This document shows positions 11,189 through 19,223 of a stretch of 28,745 bases of DNA, in pieces (the first letter of the stretch is position 1; every line of letters starts with the position of its first letter). The stretch covers positions 1 through 28,745 of the forward strand of contig JBBSLL010000036.1 of NCBI GenBank assembly GCA_038255255.1. The letters run 5' to 3'. The notes beneath the pieces were generated by a model. That model did not search any database, was not told the DNA's origin, and saw nothing but the letters and a program-made list of their open reading frames with translations. Made by a program: the position numbers and the translations under genes. This DNA is from JBBQNY01 sp038255255. GTDB taxonomy: Bacteria > Pseudomonadota > Gammaproteobacteria > Xanthomonadales > Ahniellaceae.

Positions 11189-12742
11189 GTGCCGATCCCG
11201 AGCACCAGCAAAGGTCCCCCGCGACTGGAGTCCGCCCTCCGGGATGCTCACGAGCACTACCTGATCGAGGGTCAGAAGCAGGCGCTTGAGCTTGCTCTGC
11301 AAGGAGCGCCTCTGCCCGAGATCCTGAACGTCATGGTCCGGGCGGTGGAAGCCAGTTCCGTAAATGGGGTGGTCGCGTCGTTCTTGCTGTTGGACGCCGA
11401 CACTCAACGGCTGAGGCATGCTGCTGCACCGAGCTTGCCTCCGGAATACACGAAAGCGATCGATGGCATGAGCATCGGTCCTCGAGCAGGCTCATTCGGC
11501 ACGGCAGCCTACACTCGCCAAACCGTGATCGTCGCGGACATCCAGCACGACCCGCTCTGGACGGACTTCAACGCGTTGGCGCTCGAGCACGGACTGCGCG
11601 CGTGCTGGTCGAAGCCGGTGCTGGCGTCGTCCGGGGAAGTGCTGGGCACGTTCGCGCTCTACCACCGTGGACCTACGACGCCATCCAAGCGCGACGTCGA
11701 TACGGTAGAGCTCCTGGCGCAAACGGCGTCTCTGATCATCGAGTCGCAGCTCGAAAGTCACCGTCACACCGAGGCGGTGGACAAGTCACGCGCGGCGAGC
11801 GAACGCGAGGTAGCCCGACTGAGGGAAATGTTCGAGCACGCACCGGCCGCGATCGCCGTGGTCAGCGGACCCCGACATACGTTTCAGTACGCCAACGCGC
11901 TTCATCGAATCACCTCGGGTATCGAGGACATCGAGGGCCGAACTTTCCTGGAGGCCTTTCCAGAACTGGGGGATTTCATCGAGCTGCTCGATACCGTTCG
12001 CTCCACCGGAGTCGCCCGCAACGGTCGCGCCGTGCCAGCAATGTTGCGCCGCGGTGCAGAAGGCCGGCTCGAGGAGAGCTACTTCGACTTTGTTTACCAG
12101 CCGATCGAGGCAGGCCCGGACGGAGCGGACAGCATATTCATCATGGCTTTCGAAGTGACGGACCTCGTCAACGCGAGGCTCGCGGCGGAGGCTGCGCAAG
12201 TGCGCGCTGAGCAAAGCGAATGGAATCTCAAAGTCTTCATCGACAATCTTCCGGAGCTTGCGTGGACGGCCAGGCCGGACGGCCATATCGACTATTACAA
12301 TCGTCGCTGGTACGAGTACACCGGCACCACGTTCGAGGAAATGAACGGGTGGGGCTGGGAAAAGGTCCACGATCCCGAACTGCTGCCCCTCGTGCTCCAG
12401 AACTGGAGACGCGCCATTGAAACCGGCGATCCGTTTGAAATGGAATTCACGCTGCGTGGCGCCGATGGCATTGCGCGCTGGTTCCTGACGCGCGTGGCGG
12501 CGACGCGGGACTCGCAGGGCAATGTCGTTCGATGGTTCGGTACCAATACCAATATCGACGACTCGCGTTCGAGGCATGCGATGGCTACTGCCGTGCTGCA
12601 GCAGAGCCGCGAAATGGAAGTCGTCGTGCAGGAGCTGCGCAACGGAAAAGATCAAGCGGAACGTCGCGTCAGGGAACTCGAATCCGAGTTGGCGCCGCGC
12701 TCCTTGTCTTCAGTCAAAAACCACACTCGGCCCACGACATGA
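11189..12742 (+). CDS. GAF-PAS-PAS sensor protein without a recognisable output domain
   Basis: This product of about 517 residues has a GAF domain (about 25-170, with GTAAYTRQTVIVADI and GTFALYHR), a PAS domain (about 205-320) and a second PAS of the PAS_3 type (about 340-455, with YYNRRWYEYTG and WRRAIETGDPF). It ends in a short coiled coil (MEVVVQELRNGKDQAERRVREL). Such arrays normally precede a histidine kinase, GGDEF or EAL domain, but here the frame stops right after the coil, so it is either a truncated kinase or a partner protein. The start is uncertain: I prefer GTG at 11189; TTG at 11138 is the alternative, and neither has a good ribosome site. The stop overlaps the next gene by ATGA. 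Confidence 0.8.
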   Translation: MPIPSTSKGPPRLESALRDAHEHYLIEGQKQALELALQGAPLPEILNVMVRAVEASSVNGVVASFLLLDADTQRLRHAAAPSLPPEYTKAIDGMSIGPRAGSFGTAAYTRQTVIVADIQHDPLWTDFNALALEHGLRACWSKPVLASSGEVLGTFALYHRGPTTPSKRDVDTVELLAQTASLIIESQLESHRHTEAVDKSRAASEREVARLREMFEHAPAAIAVVSGPRHTFQYANALHRITSGIEDIEGRTFLEAFPELGDFIELLDTVRSTGVARNGRAVPAMLRRGAEGRLEESYFDFVYQPIEAGPDGADSIFIMAFEVTDLVNARLAAEAAQVRAEQSEWNLKVFIDNLPELAWTARPDGHIDYYNRRWYEYTGTTFEEMNGWGWEKVHDPELLPLVLQNWRRAIETGDPFEMEFTLRGADGIARWFLTRVAATRDSQGNVVRWFGTNTNIDDSRSRHAMATAVLQQSREMEVVVQELRNGKDQAERRVRELESELAPRSLSSVKNHTRPTT

Positions 12743-13284
12743 ATCAGCACCTCATTGAGTTCCAGCGAGAGCAAAACAGGCTTGGGGCGTTGCGGAAATA
12801 CGAGATTCTCGATACGCCAGCCGACGGCAGTTTCGATGACCTCACTGCTCTGGCCGCCAAGGTATTCAACGTTCCCATCGCGATCGTGAGCCTGGTGGAT
12901 GAGGACCGCATCTGGTTCAAGTCGCACCACGGCCTGGACGTCGACCAGATTGGTCGCGATCCGGGCCTATGCGCCTCGGCCATATTGTCGGACGATGTTT
13001 ACCTGGTCGAAGACGCGAAGAACGATCCGCGTTGCCTTGCCAACCCGCTGGTAGCCGGGGCTTTCGGTCTGCAGTTCTACGCTGCGGCGCCTCTGCAAAC
13101 CGCCGATGGGAACATCGGAACGTTCTGCATCCTGGACACGAGGCAGCGCTACATCAATTCAGATCAGCAGGACATGCTCAAGCAGATGGCGAAGATCGTC
13201 ATGAAGGAAATAGAGCTGAGGCTGCAATCCCGCGCGTTGATCAGGGAGTACGAGCAAAAATTGGCGAAGCTGGAGCACGCGTGA
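12739..13284 (+). CDS. Stand-alone GAF domain protein
   Basis: This 181-residue protein is translationally coupled (ATGA) to the GAF-PAS-PAS gene. Almost the whole length is one GAF domain of the type often found at the N-terminus of diguanylate cyclases and kinases. The typical sequence RLGALRKYEILDTP is followed by FDDLTALAAKVFNVPIAIVS, DEDRIWFKS and GTFCILD. A short C-terminal helix (REYEQKLAKLEHA) ends the protein. No output domain is attached. GAF proteins of this kind bind small ligands, or chromophores in some families, but no specific ligand can be read from this sequence. It probably works with its upstream partner. Confidence 0.85.
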   Translation: MNQHLIEFQREQNRLGALRKYEILDTPADGSFDDLTALAAKVFNVPIAIVSLVDEDRIWFKSHHGLDVDQIGRDPGLCASAILSDDVYLVEDAKNDPRCLANPLVAGAFGLQFYAAAPLQTADGNIGTFCILDTRQRYINSDQQDMLKQMAKIVMKEIELRLQSRALIREYEQKLAKLEHA

Positions 13285-13341
13285 GCAAAGCGTCCGGCGT
13301 GGGGCAATGGCTGGAGTGACGGGTCCGCGAGCGCGCCGGGA

Positions 13342-13710
13342 CTAAGCGTCCTTTCGGCCGAGGATTTCGTGCGATGGCGCCGGCGAGTGGATGCCATAAC
13401 CCTGGGCGAAATCAACGCCAAGAGCGTCGAGTTTGGCGCGGGTCGCGGGGGATTCGACGAATTCGGCAACGGTCTGGATACCCATGACGTGCCCGATTCG
13501 GTTGATGGCATCCACCATCGCCGCGTCGACATCGTCGTCCACCATGTTGCGCACGAAGCCTCCGTCGATCTTGAGGAAGTCGACGCCCAGTGTCTTGGGG
13601 TTCGCGAACGAGGACATTCCCGTGCCGAAATCATCCAGCGAAAACAGACAACCCCGCGCACTGATGCGCTTGATGAACTGCACGGCCTACTCGAGGTTGG
13701 ATATCGCCGC
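13342..13710 (-). pseudogene. C-terminal remnant of an EAL-type cyclic-di-GMP phosphodiesterase
   Basis: Reading on the minus strand, a 113-codon stretch from 13683 to 13342 contains the C-terminal half of an EAL domain: SLDDFGTGMSSF, LGVDFLKIDGGFVRNM, and the late motif TVAEFVES. Immediately upstream the family sequence AAISNLE continues in frame but is followed by a TAG stop (13687-13689), where relatives usually have a Gln codon, before AVQFIKR. Beyond 13710 the likeness ends. The EAL motif itself and the rest of the N-terminal half are absent, so this piece cannot be an active phosphodiesterase. It is a decayed fragment bordering the copper island. A short protein starting at GTG 13683 remains possible but is unlikely to be functional. 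Confidence 0.85.
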
Positions 13711-13860
13711 ACGGCTTAACGGGCGCAATCCTTGGCCGATGAACCGTTTCGGTGCGTCAAACGTTAAAACAGTGGGTCGGATCCGGATTTCAAATTGTTA
13801 CGCGCCGCCGCAGCGATCCAGGCCATGGGGTGGAGCGGACAACCCCATTCGTCCATCGCG
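13711..13860. other. Relatively AT-rich junction between the EAL remnant and the copper island
   Basis: No gene is seen here. Base composition drops locally around 13755-13802, unlike the flanks. An imperfect inverted repeat runs from 13714 to 13770: GCTTAAC, then CGCA and CC on the left, against GG, TGCG and CGTTA on the right. It vaguely resembles an integron attC site (RYYYAAC...GTTRRRY) but ends GTTAAAA, so the last consensus base fails. A hairpin, ATGGGGT/ACCCCAT with a 10-base loop, lies at 13825-13848. It has no following T-run. Confidence 0.4.
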
Positions 13861-13896
13861 TTGACGTTGACGTCGCCTTTGCGCAAACCGTACTAG
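13861..13896 (+). promoter_or_regulatory. Candidate copL promoter
   Basis: Two overlapping-phase copies of TTGACG lie at 13861-13866 and 13867-13872. The second is 18 bases before TACTAG (13891-13896), giving a fair sigma-70 match (5/6 and 4/6). A 10-bp palindrome TTTGCGCAAA (13878-13887) occupies the spacer and could be an operator. The predicted transcript start falls within a few bases of the copL ATG at 13906, so the mRNA may be nearly leaderless. Confidence 0.5.
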
Positions 13897-13905
13897 AGTG
13901 CACAT

Positions 13906-14346
13906 ATGTCCGTAGTTGCCATTCTGCTGCGCCTAGCGCTCAGCGCAACCCTGGTTCTCAATGGAGGATCGGGCTGGGCCATGTCGAGCAGTCACCCGGA
14001 CCAAGATGGCGCGGGGCACGACGCGACGCCGATCGCGGAGTTTCCGCCGTCAGAAACGATCGTCCTGGAGTTGCCCTGTCATACGGGCGAAGAGTTGCCC
14101 GCCGTCACAGCGCTCGAGCCATCGAACGGAGGTTCCATCCTTTCCGATGACGGGCCGACCGATTCAGCGAACGACTGCTGCGAATTGGGCGTATGCGACT
14201 GCGGCTGCCTGCATCAGGGTGGTCTCGCCTTCGCTGCGGTGTTTGTCCGCCTGCCCGATACACACGATCCGCAGTCACCGGTGGCGTTCGCGCACGAACA
14301 CGCCGCGCCGATGCTCGCGAACTTGATGCGGCCTCCCATTGCCTGA
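13906..14346 (+). CDS. copL: CopL-family metal-binding regulatory protein
   Basis: This 146-residue protein opens with a hydrophobic signal segment (VVAILLRLALSATLVLNG) and carries a Cys-rich cluster, NDCCELGVCDCGCLHQ, with His residues around it. Position directly upstream of copA and copB, length and Cys cluster match CopL of Xanthomonas and Stenotrophomonas, which is needed for copper-inducible copAB expression. The mechanism there is not settled; it may sense copper during translation or in the periplasm. No ribosome site is obvious before the ATG, consistent with a nearly leaderless transcript. The 111-bp gap to copA contains two hairpins. Confidence 0.82.
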   Translation: MSVVAILLRLALSATLVLNGGSGWAMSSSHPDQDGAGHDATPIAEFPPSETIVLELPCHTGEELPAVTALEPSNGGSILSDDGPTDSANDCCELGVCDCGCLHQGGLAFAAVFVRLPDTHDPQSPVAFAHEHAAPMLANLMRPPIA

Positions 14347-14353
14347 TTGACGC

Positions 14354-14402
14354 GGGCGTCGTTGCGCCCATCGATCGCGTCCGCCGGAATGACCGGCGCG
14401 AC
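14354..14402 (+). promoter_or_regulatory. Two consecutive RNA hairpins between copL and copA
   Basis: Hairpin 1 pairs GGGCG (14354-14358) with CGCCC (14365-14369) across a 6-base loop. Hairpin 2 pairs GTCCGCCGG (14379-14387) with CCGGCG-c-GAC (14393-14402) across loop AATGA, giving nine pairs with one bulged C. Neither is followed by a T-run, so they look less like intrinsic terminators than like a translational or mRNA-processing control ahead of copA. The copA ribosome site (GGAG near 14449) lies downstream and is free of these stems. Confidence 0.45.
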
Positions 14403-14457
14403 TTGAGTGTTGCCCATGGCACGAGCCGCGGCGACGAATTGCAAGTACGGAGTTCCC

Positions 14458-16347
14458 ATGTCAATCAATCCATTCGGGGCCCATCCGCCCGCAGCGGGTG
14501 CGCTCTCCCGCCGCCGTTTCGTGCAGGGTCTCACCGCCGGCGGCGCTGTGGCCGGTTTGGGCCTGCTGCCTCGCGAGTCATGGGCGCGCAAAGCGCCAGG
14601 CAACTCGAACGTGCTCGCCGGCACCGAGTTCGACCTGCACATCGGCGAGACGCCGATGAATTTCACCGGCGCAACGCGCCAGGCGATCACGATCAACGGT
14701 TCGGTGCCCGGGCCCATCTTGCGTTGGCGCGAAGGCACCACAGTCAATCTGCGGGTGTCGAACCGGCTGCCGCCGCGCTCCATCCACGGCCACCAGACAT
14801 CGATCCACTGGCACGGCATCCTGCTGCCGGCGAACATGGATGGCGTGCCGGGGTTGAGCTTCAACGGCATCCATCGCGGCGAGATGTACCACTACCGTTT
14901 CGATGTCCACCAGGGTGGCACCTACTGGTACCACAGCCACTCGGCATTCCAGGAACAGGCGGGATGCTATGGCGCGATCATCATCGATCCGCTGCAGCCC
15001 GAACCCTTCCGATACGAGCGCGACTATGTGGTGATGCTCAACGACTGGACGGACCTGGACCCGACGGCGCTGTTCGCGCGCCTCAAGAAGATGCCCGACC
15101 ACGACAACCTGTCGAAGCAGACAGTCGGCGATTTTCTCGCTGACGTCGAGCGCATGGGCCTGGATGCAACCGTCCAAGACCGCAAGCTGTGGGGCGAAAT
15201 GCGCATGACGCCGACCGACCTTTCCGACGTCAACGCGAATACCTACACGTACCTCATGAACGGCACGACTTCGCTCGGCAACTGGACCGGGCTTTTCCGT
15301 TCGGGCGAGAAGGTCCGCCTGCGCTTCATCAACGGCTCGGCGATGACGCATTTCGACGTGCGCATTCCGGGCCTCAAGATGACCGTCGTGGCAGCGGACG
15401 GCCTGTATGTGCACCCGGTCTCCGTCGATGAATTCCGCATCGCGGTGGCGGAGACCTACGACGTGATCGTCGAACCGTCCGGGCAGGACGCATTCACGAT
15501 CTTCGCGCAGGACATGGGCCGCACCGGCTACGTGAGCGGCACCCTCGCGGTTCGTGATGGACTGCGCGCGACGATTCCCGCGATCGACCCGCGGCCGATC
15601 CTGACCATGGACGACATGGGCCACGGCGGCATGGGGCACGCCGGGCACGACATGTCGAAGATGTCCGCGCCTCCCGCGCAGGGCATGGACCACTCGGGTC
15701 ACGACATGTCCGCGATGGACGGCGCGCCTTCAAAAGCCGCCGGCGGCATGGACCATTCGCAGCACGACATGTCAGCCATGGCCCCGGCGGCGATGGCCGG
15801 CATGGACCACGGCGCGGCCGGCATGCAGGCCCATCCCGCGAGCGAAGCCGGCAATCCGCTGGTCGACATGCAGACCATGTCGCCGATGCCGAAACTCGCC
15901 GATCCCGGCATCGGACTGCGCGACAACGGCCGCACGGTGCTGACCTATGCGTCGCTGAAAAGCCTGTTCGAAGATCCAGACGGGAGGGACCCGTCCCGCA
16001 CCATCGAGTTGCATCTGACCGGGCACATGGAACGCTTTGCGTGGTCCTTCAACGGCATCAAGTTCTCCGATGCGGAACCTCTGCGACTCAATTACGGCGA
16101 GCGCATGCGCATCGTGCTGGTCAACGACACGATGATGACCCATCCGATCCACCTGCATGGGATGTGGAGCGACCTCGAGGACGAGCAGGGCAACTTCCTC
16201 GTGCGCAAGCACACCATCGACATGCCGCCGGGCACGCGGCGCAGTTATCGCGTGCGCGCCGACGCACTTGGCAGATGGGCGTATCACTGCCATCTGCTCT
16301 ATCACATGGAATCGGGAATGATGCGCGAAGTGAAGGTGTCGGAATGA
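14458..16347 (+). CDS. copA: CopA: periplasmic multicopper oxidase for copper resistance
   Basis: This 629-residue periplasmic enzyme oxidises Cu(I) and binds copper. It starts at an ATG with GGAG 5 bases upstream; earlier in-frame starts (GTG 14407, ATG 14416) lack such a site. A Tat signal is clear (SRRRF, 17-21, then a hydrophobic segment). Type 2/3 copper ligands are seen in IHWHG (His117, His119), WYHSH (His159, His161), HPIHLHG (His562, 565, 567) and HCH (610-612), with type 1 ligands Cys611, His616 and Met621. Residues about 400-475 are a Met/His-rich insert with repeated MDHSxHDMSxM units, typical of PcoA/CopA and likely to bind additional Cu(I). The ATGA overlap couples it to copB. 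Confidence 0.97.
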   Translation: MSINPFGAHPPAAGALSRRRFVQGLTAGGAVAGLGLLPRESWARKAPGNSNVLAGTEFDLHIGETPMNFTGATRQAITINGSVPGPILRWREGTTVNLRVSNRLPPRSIHGHQTSIHWHGILLPANMDGVPGLSFNGIHRGEMYHYRFDVHQGGTYWYHSHSAFQEQAGCYGAIIIDPLQPEPFRYERDYVVMLNDWTDLDPTALFARLKKMPDHDNLSKQTVGDFLADVERMGLDATVQDRKLWGEMRMTPTDLSDVNANTYTYLMNGTTSLGNWTGLFRSGEKVRLRFINGSAMTHFDVRIPGLKMTVVAADGLYVHPVSVDEFRIAVAETYDVIVEPSGQDAFTIFAQDMGRTGYVSGTLAVRDGLRATIPAIDPRPILTMDDMGHGGMGHAGHDMSKMSAPPAQGMDHSGHDMSAMDGAPSKAAGGMDHSQHDMSAMAPAAMAGMDHGAAGMQAHPASEAGNPLVDMQTMSPMPKLADPGIGLRDNGRTVLTYASLKSLFEDPDGRDPSRTIELHLTGHMERFAWSFNGIKFSDAEPLRLNYGERMRIVLVNDTMMTHPIHLHGMWSDLEDEQGNFLVRKHTIDMPPGTRRSYRVRADALGRWAYHCHLLYHMESGMMREVKVSE

Positions 16348-17303
16348 GCACGCGCCTACGCTGTCGTTCCTGTTTGGATCTACGCGCGCTGGCCGTTGGC
16401 GCGCTGCTGGCGTGCGGCGGCGGTCCGGTGCTCGCACAGCAAATGGATCATTCGCAGCACATGCCGGCATCGACGCCCGCAGCGCGCGTGAAGGGCAACC
16501 ACGCCCATATGGGAACGGCTTCCATCTTGTTGCCGCTCGCGCGGGCGTTTGAACACGAGCCGCCGTCGCCGGGCGCGGCCGCTGCGGACGCGCCGCGTGA
16601 ACCGATTCCGGTGCTGACCGATGCGGATCGCGCGGCTGCGTTCCCCGATGTGGCAGGCCACGCCGCGCACGATAACCGCATTCATTCCTACTGGCTGCTG
16701 GACCGCCTCGAGGCCTGGGACGCCGATGAGGGCACCGGCATCGAATGGGAAGCGCTGAGCTGGATCGGCACCGATCTTGATCGTATATGGCTGCGTACCG
16801 AAGGCGAAAGGACGGGGGGCTCGACGGAGTCTGCTGATCTCGAAGTCCTGTACGGGCGCAACGTCGCACGCTGGTGGGACGCTGTCGTGGGCGTGAGGCA
16901 GGATTTCGGCGAGGGGCCTTCGCAGACTTTCATTGCGTTCGGCGTGATGGGCCTTGCGCCCTACAAGTTCGAGGTCGAAGCCACCGCCTACATCGGCCAA
17001 TCCGGCCAGACGGCGCTCCGCCTGGAAGCCGAGTACGACACCCTGCTGACCAACCGCCTGATCCTGCAGTGGCTCGCCGAAGCGGAGCTGCATGGCCGCA
17101 ACGACGAGCGGCGCGGGATCGGCTCGGGCCTCGGTACTGTCGAGGCCGGGCTGCGCCTGCGCTACGAGATCACCCGCCAGTTCGCACCTTATGTGGGTCT
17201 GGTCTGGGAGCGCGCGTTCGGTGATACGGCGGACTTCCGCCGCGCCGAAGGCGACGACACCAACGACGTCCGCCTCGTGGCGGGCGTGCGCATCTGGTTC
17301 TGA
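16344..17303 (+). CDS. copB: CopB: outer-membrane copper resistance protein
   Basis: This 319-residue protein has an N-terminal signal peptide (ALAVGALLACGGGPVLAQ) and a short metal-binding start, QQMDHSQHMP, echoing the repeats of copA. The rest is a predicted outer-membrane beta-barrel with alternating strands and the aromatic C-terminal end VRLVAGVRIWF that is characteristic of barrel proteins. Conserved family stretches include HSYWLLDRLEAWD, ADLEVLYGRNVARWWD and FEVEATAYIGQSGQTALRLEAEYDTLLTNRL (positions about 114-126, 155-170 and 212-240). CopB/PcoB is thought to bind or export copper at the outer membrane. Its ATG overlaps the copA stop, so the two are made together. Confidence 0.95.
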   Translation: MSTRLRCRSCLDLRALAVGALLACGGGPVLAQQMDHSQHMPASTPAARVKGNHAHMGTASILLPLARAFEHEPPSPGAAAADAPREPIPVLTDADRAAAFPDVAGHAAHDNRIHSYWLLDRLEAWDADEGTGIEWEALSWIGTDLDRIWLRTEGERTGGSTESADLEVLYGRNVARWWDAVVGVRQDFGEGPSQTFIAFGVMGLAPYKFEVEATAYIGQSGQTALRLEAEYDTLLTNRLILQWLAEAELHGRNDERRGIGSGLGTVEAGLRLRYEITRQFAPYVGLVWERAFGDTADFRRAEGDDTNDVRLVAGVRIWF

Positions 17304-17318
17304 CTCGAGGACGAGAAC

Positions 17319-18137
17319 ATGGCCATCGTGACCCGCCATTCCCTGCTCACCGTGCTCGTGCTGGCACTGGCGGCTGCAATCGCGGCAGGGCTCTTCATCT
17401 GGTTCGGCGTCTACAACGTCGGTGCCGACGATTCGCATACGCGGCCGGTGCACGCGATGCTGGAAACACTGCGCGAGCGCTCCATCCAGGCCCGCTCGAA
17501 GAGGCTGCATGCGCCCCCGGACTTGAATAATCCCGACCGCATCCGTAGCGGCGCCGGCAACTACGACTCCATGTGTACCGGTTGCCACCTGGGGCCGGGC
17601 ATGGCCGAAACGGAACTCAGCCGTGGCCTCAATCCCGCACCACCAAACCTCAGCAGGAAACCCGTCGAGCCGGCCCAGGCCTTCTGGGTGATCAAACACG
17701 GCATCAAGGCTTCCGGGATGCCGGCGTGGGGCGGCAGCATGGCGGACGAATACATCTGGGGTATGGTCGCGTTCCTGCAGGAGTTGCCCAACCTCAGTGC
17801 CCAGCAGTATCAGTCGATGGTGGCGGCCAGCGGTGGACACTCGCACGGCGGCGGCGAGACCAGGCCACACGGACTCGGCGAAGCCACGGTCGACCACCAT
17901 GGCGGCGACCCGATGCCCGCCCCCATCGATGCAACGAAGGCGGATGCCGGGGAGCCTCATGATCACGCGGCTGGTACGCCGGTCGATCAGCACGCGACAA
18001 CGCCACCCATTCCATCAACAACTGATGCGGCGCCCCGGATGATCGAGCACCGCCACGCGGACGGCACGGTCGAATCGCACCCCGCGCCGTCGACCGCACC
18101 CGCGAAAGCCGACGACGGTCACGATCATACGCACTGA
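17319..18137 (+). CDS. copM: Membrane-anchored c-type cytochrome with His-rich tail (CopM-like)
   Basis: This 272-residue protein begins with an uncleaved or signal-type membrane helix (about 8-32). A monohaem cytochrome c domain follows, with haem-binding CTGCH (Cys86, Cys89, His90) and the probable distal ligand Met134 in SGMPAWGG. After residue 165 the chain is a low-complexity His/Asp/Gly tail (GGHSHGGG, DHHGG, HDHAAG, HRHADG, DDGHDHTH), a likely periplasmic metal sponge. In Xanthomonas copper clusters a cytochrome gene named copM follows copB. Here it lies 15 bp after copB. It might pass electrons from copper oxidation by CopA to the respiratory chain, which is inference. Confidence 0.85.
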   Translation: MAIVTRHSLLTVLVLALAAAIAAGLFIWFGVYNVGADDSHTRPVHAMLETLRERSIQARSKRLHAPPDLNNPDRIRSGAGNYDSMCTGCHLGPGMAETELSRGLNPAPPNLSRKPVEPAQAFWVIKHGIKASGMPAWGGSMADEYIWGMVAFLQELPNLSAQQYQSMVAASGGHSHGGGETRPHGLGEATVDHHGGDPMPAPIDATKADAGEPHDHAAGTPVDQHATTPPIPSTTDAAPRMIEHRHADGTVESHPAPSTAPAKADDGHDHTH

Positions 18138-18177
18138 GTTTGACTCTTTTTGAGCCTCGTCCACAGGAGACATGCAC

Positions 18178-18687
18178 ATGAAGTCGTTACTACTATGCGC
18201 CGGCCTTTCCGGATTGCTCGCGCTGCCAGGCGGGATTGGCGCGCACGAACCGAAGGAACACGCTTCCGCAGCAACGGTCACACCCGTCGATCCCGCGACG
18301 GCGCAGGTGCTTGGCGTCGTCGAGCAGTTCGGGGCCGCACTCAAGGCCGGTGATCTCGATCGCAGTGGTGCGTTGCTGGCGGAGGACGTGCTCATTCTCG
18401 AAAGCGGCGGCGCCGAAACCTCGCGCCAGGAATATCTCGGCGACCACGCCAAGCATGATGCGGAATTTCTCAAGGGCGCTCGCATCGAAGTGAAACGCCG
18501 CACCGCTCGCGTCGACGGTGGCTTCGCATGGGTAGGCACCGAGAGCGAACTCGGAGCCACCAGTAACGGCAAACCACTCACCCTGCTCAGCACCGAGACT
18601 ATGGTGTTGCGAAAAACCGGGCCCGACTGGCTGATCGTCCACATCCACTGGTCGTCACGACCGAAACCGTTGCGACCGACGCCATGA
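18178..18687 (+). CDS. Exported NTF2/SnoaL-like (DUF4440-type) protein
   Basis: This 169-residue protein has a signal peptide (SLLLCAGLSGLLALPGGIGA) followed by His-containing HEPKEHAS. Its body fits the NTF2-like fold of DUF4440/SnoaL proteins: VEQFGAALKAGDLDRSGALLAEDVLILESGG, then strands ending WLIVHIHWSS (positions about 40-70 and 150-160). I chose ATG 18178 because AGGAG lies 8 bases upstream; ATG 18172 is only 2 bases from it. The gene sits between the cytochrome and copG and overlaps copG by ATGA, so it belongs to the copper operon. No enzyme function can be assigned; paired His residues near the C-terminus (HIH) could bind metal. Confidence 0.75.
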   Translation: MKSLLLCAGLSGLLALPGGIGAHEPKEHASAATVTPVDPATAQVLGVVEQFGAALKAGDLDRSGALLAEDVLILESGGAETSRQEYLGDHAKHDAEFLKGARIEVKRRTARVDGGFAWVGTESELGATSNGKPLTLLSTETMVLRKTGPDWLIVHIHWSSRPKPLRPTP

Positions 18688-19223
18688 GCCGCGCGTCGAG
18701 TGTCACCTTCGCACTGGTGCTGGCAACAAGCCTGCTCGCGTCGGCATGCACGCCTGCGCCCGACCCGCACCGGGCGCCGGCCGAGTTGATGCGCGCCAGC
18801 ACCACGGCGGCGTCGCAGCACGCGGTCAACACAAGCCCGGCGGAGGTATTGCCGCGGGCCATCGTGCACAAGAGCGCCAGCTGCGGCTGTTGTGCGCTCT
18901 GGGTCGAGCACCTGCGCAAAGAGGGCTTTGAGGTCGACGTGCGCAACACTGAAAACATGAGTCCAATCAAGGAACGCGTCGGGGTGCCGGTCGGGTTGGC
19001 CTCATGCCACACCGCCGAGGTCGGCGGCTACTTCGTCGAGGGCCACGTGCCGGCGTCGGACATCAAGCGGCTGCTGGCGGAACAGCCCGACGCCAGGGGT
19101 CTCGTCCTGCCGGGAATGCCTGCAGGCTCGCCAGGCATGGAGATGCCGGACGGGCGGCGCGATTCCTACACGGTGGGACTTGTCGCCAAAGACGGCACCA
19201 CCTCCGAGTTCTCAAATCACTAA
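18684..19223 (+). CDS. copG: CopG: DUF411 copper-binding lipoprotein
   Basis: This 179-residue protein has a lipoprotein-type signal (LLASACTP, lipid-attachment Cys about 22). Its DUF411 domain carries the CxCC motif SCGCCALWVEHL (Cys67, Cys69, Cys70) followed by VPVGLASCHTAEVGGYFVEGH and LPGMPAGSPGMEMPDG, the family's conserved Cys/His/Met regions. CopG has a thioredoxin-like fold and binds a copper cluster through the CxCC and nearby His/Met residues; a redox role in copper resistance is proposed. It is the last gene of the copL-copG block and is followed by a 140-bp gap with the next operon's promoter. Confidence 0.92.
   Translation: MSRASSVTFALVLATSLLASACTPAPDPHRAPAELMRASTTAASQHAVNTSPAEVLPRAIVHKSASCGCCALWVEHLRKEGFEVDVRNTENMSPIKERVGVPVGLASCHTAEVGGYFVEGHVPASDIKRLLAEQPDARGLVLPGMPAGSPGMEMPDGRRDSYTVGLVAKDGTTSEFSNH

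Noticed and set aside
13433..13864. Plus-strand open frame through the EAL remnant
   Set aside because: It has no family likeness and lies opposite the recognisable EAL sequence.
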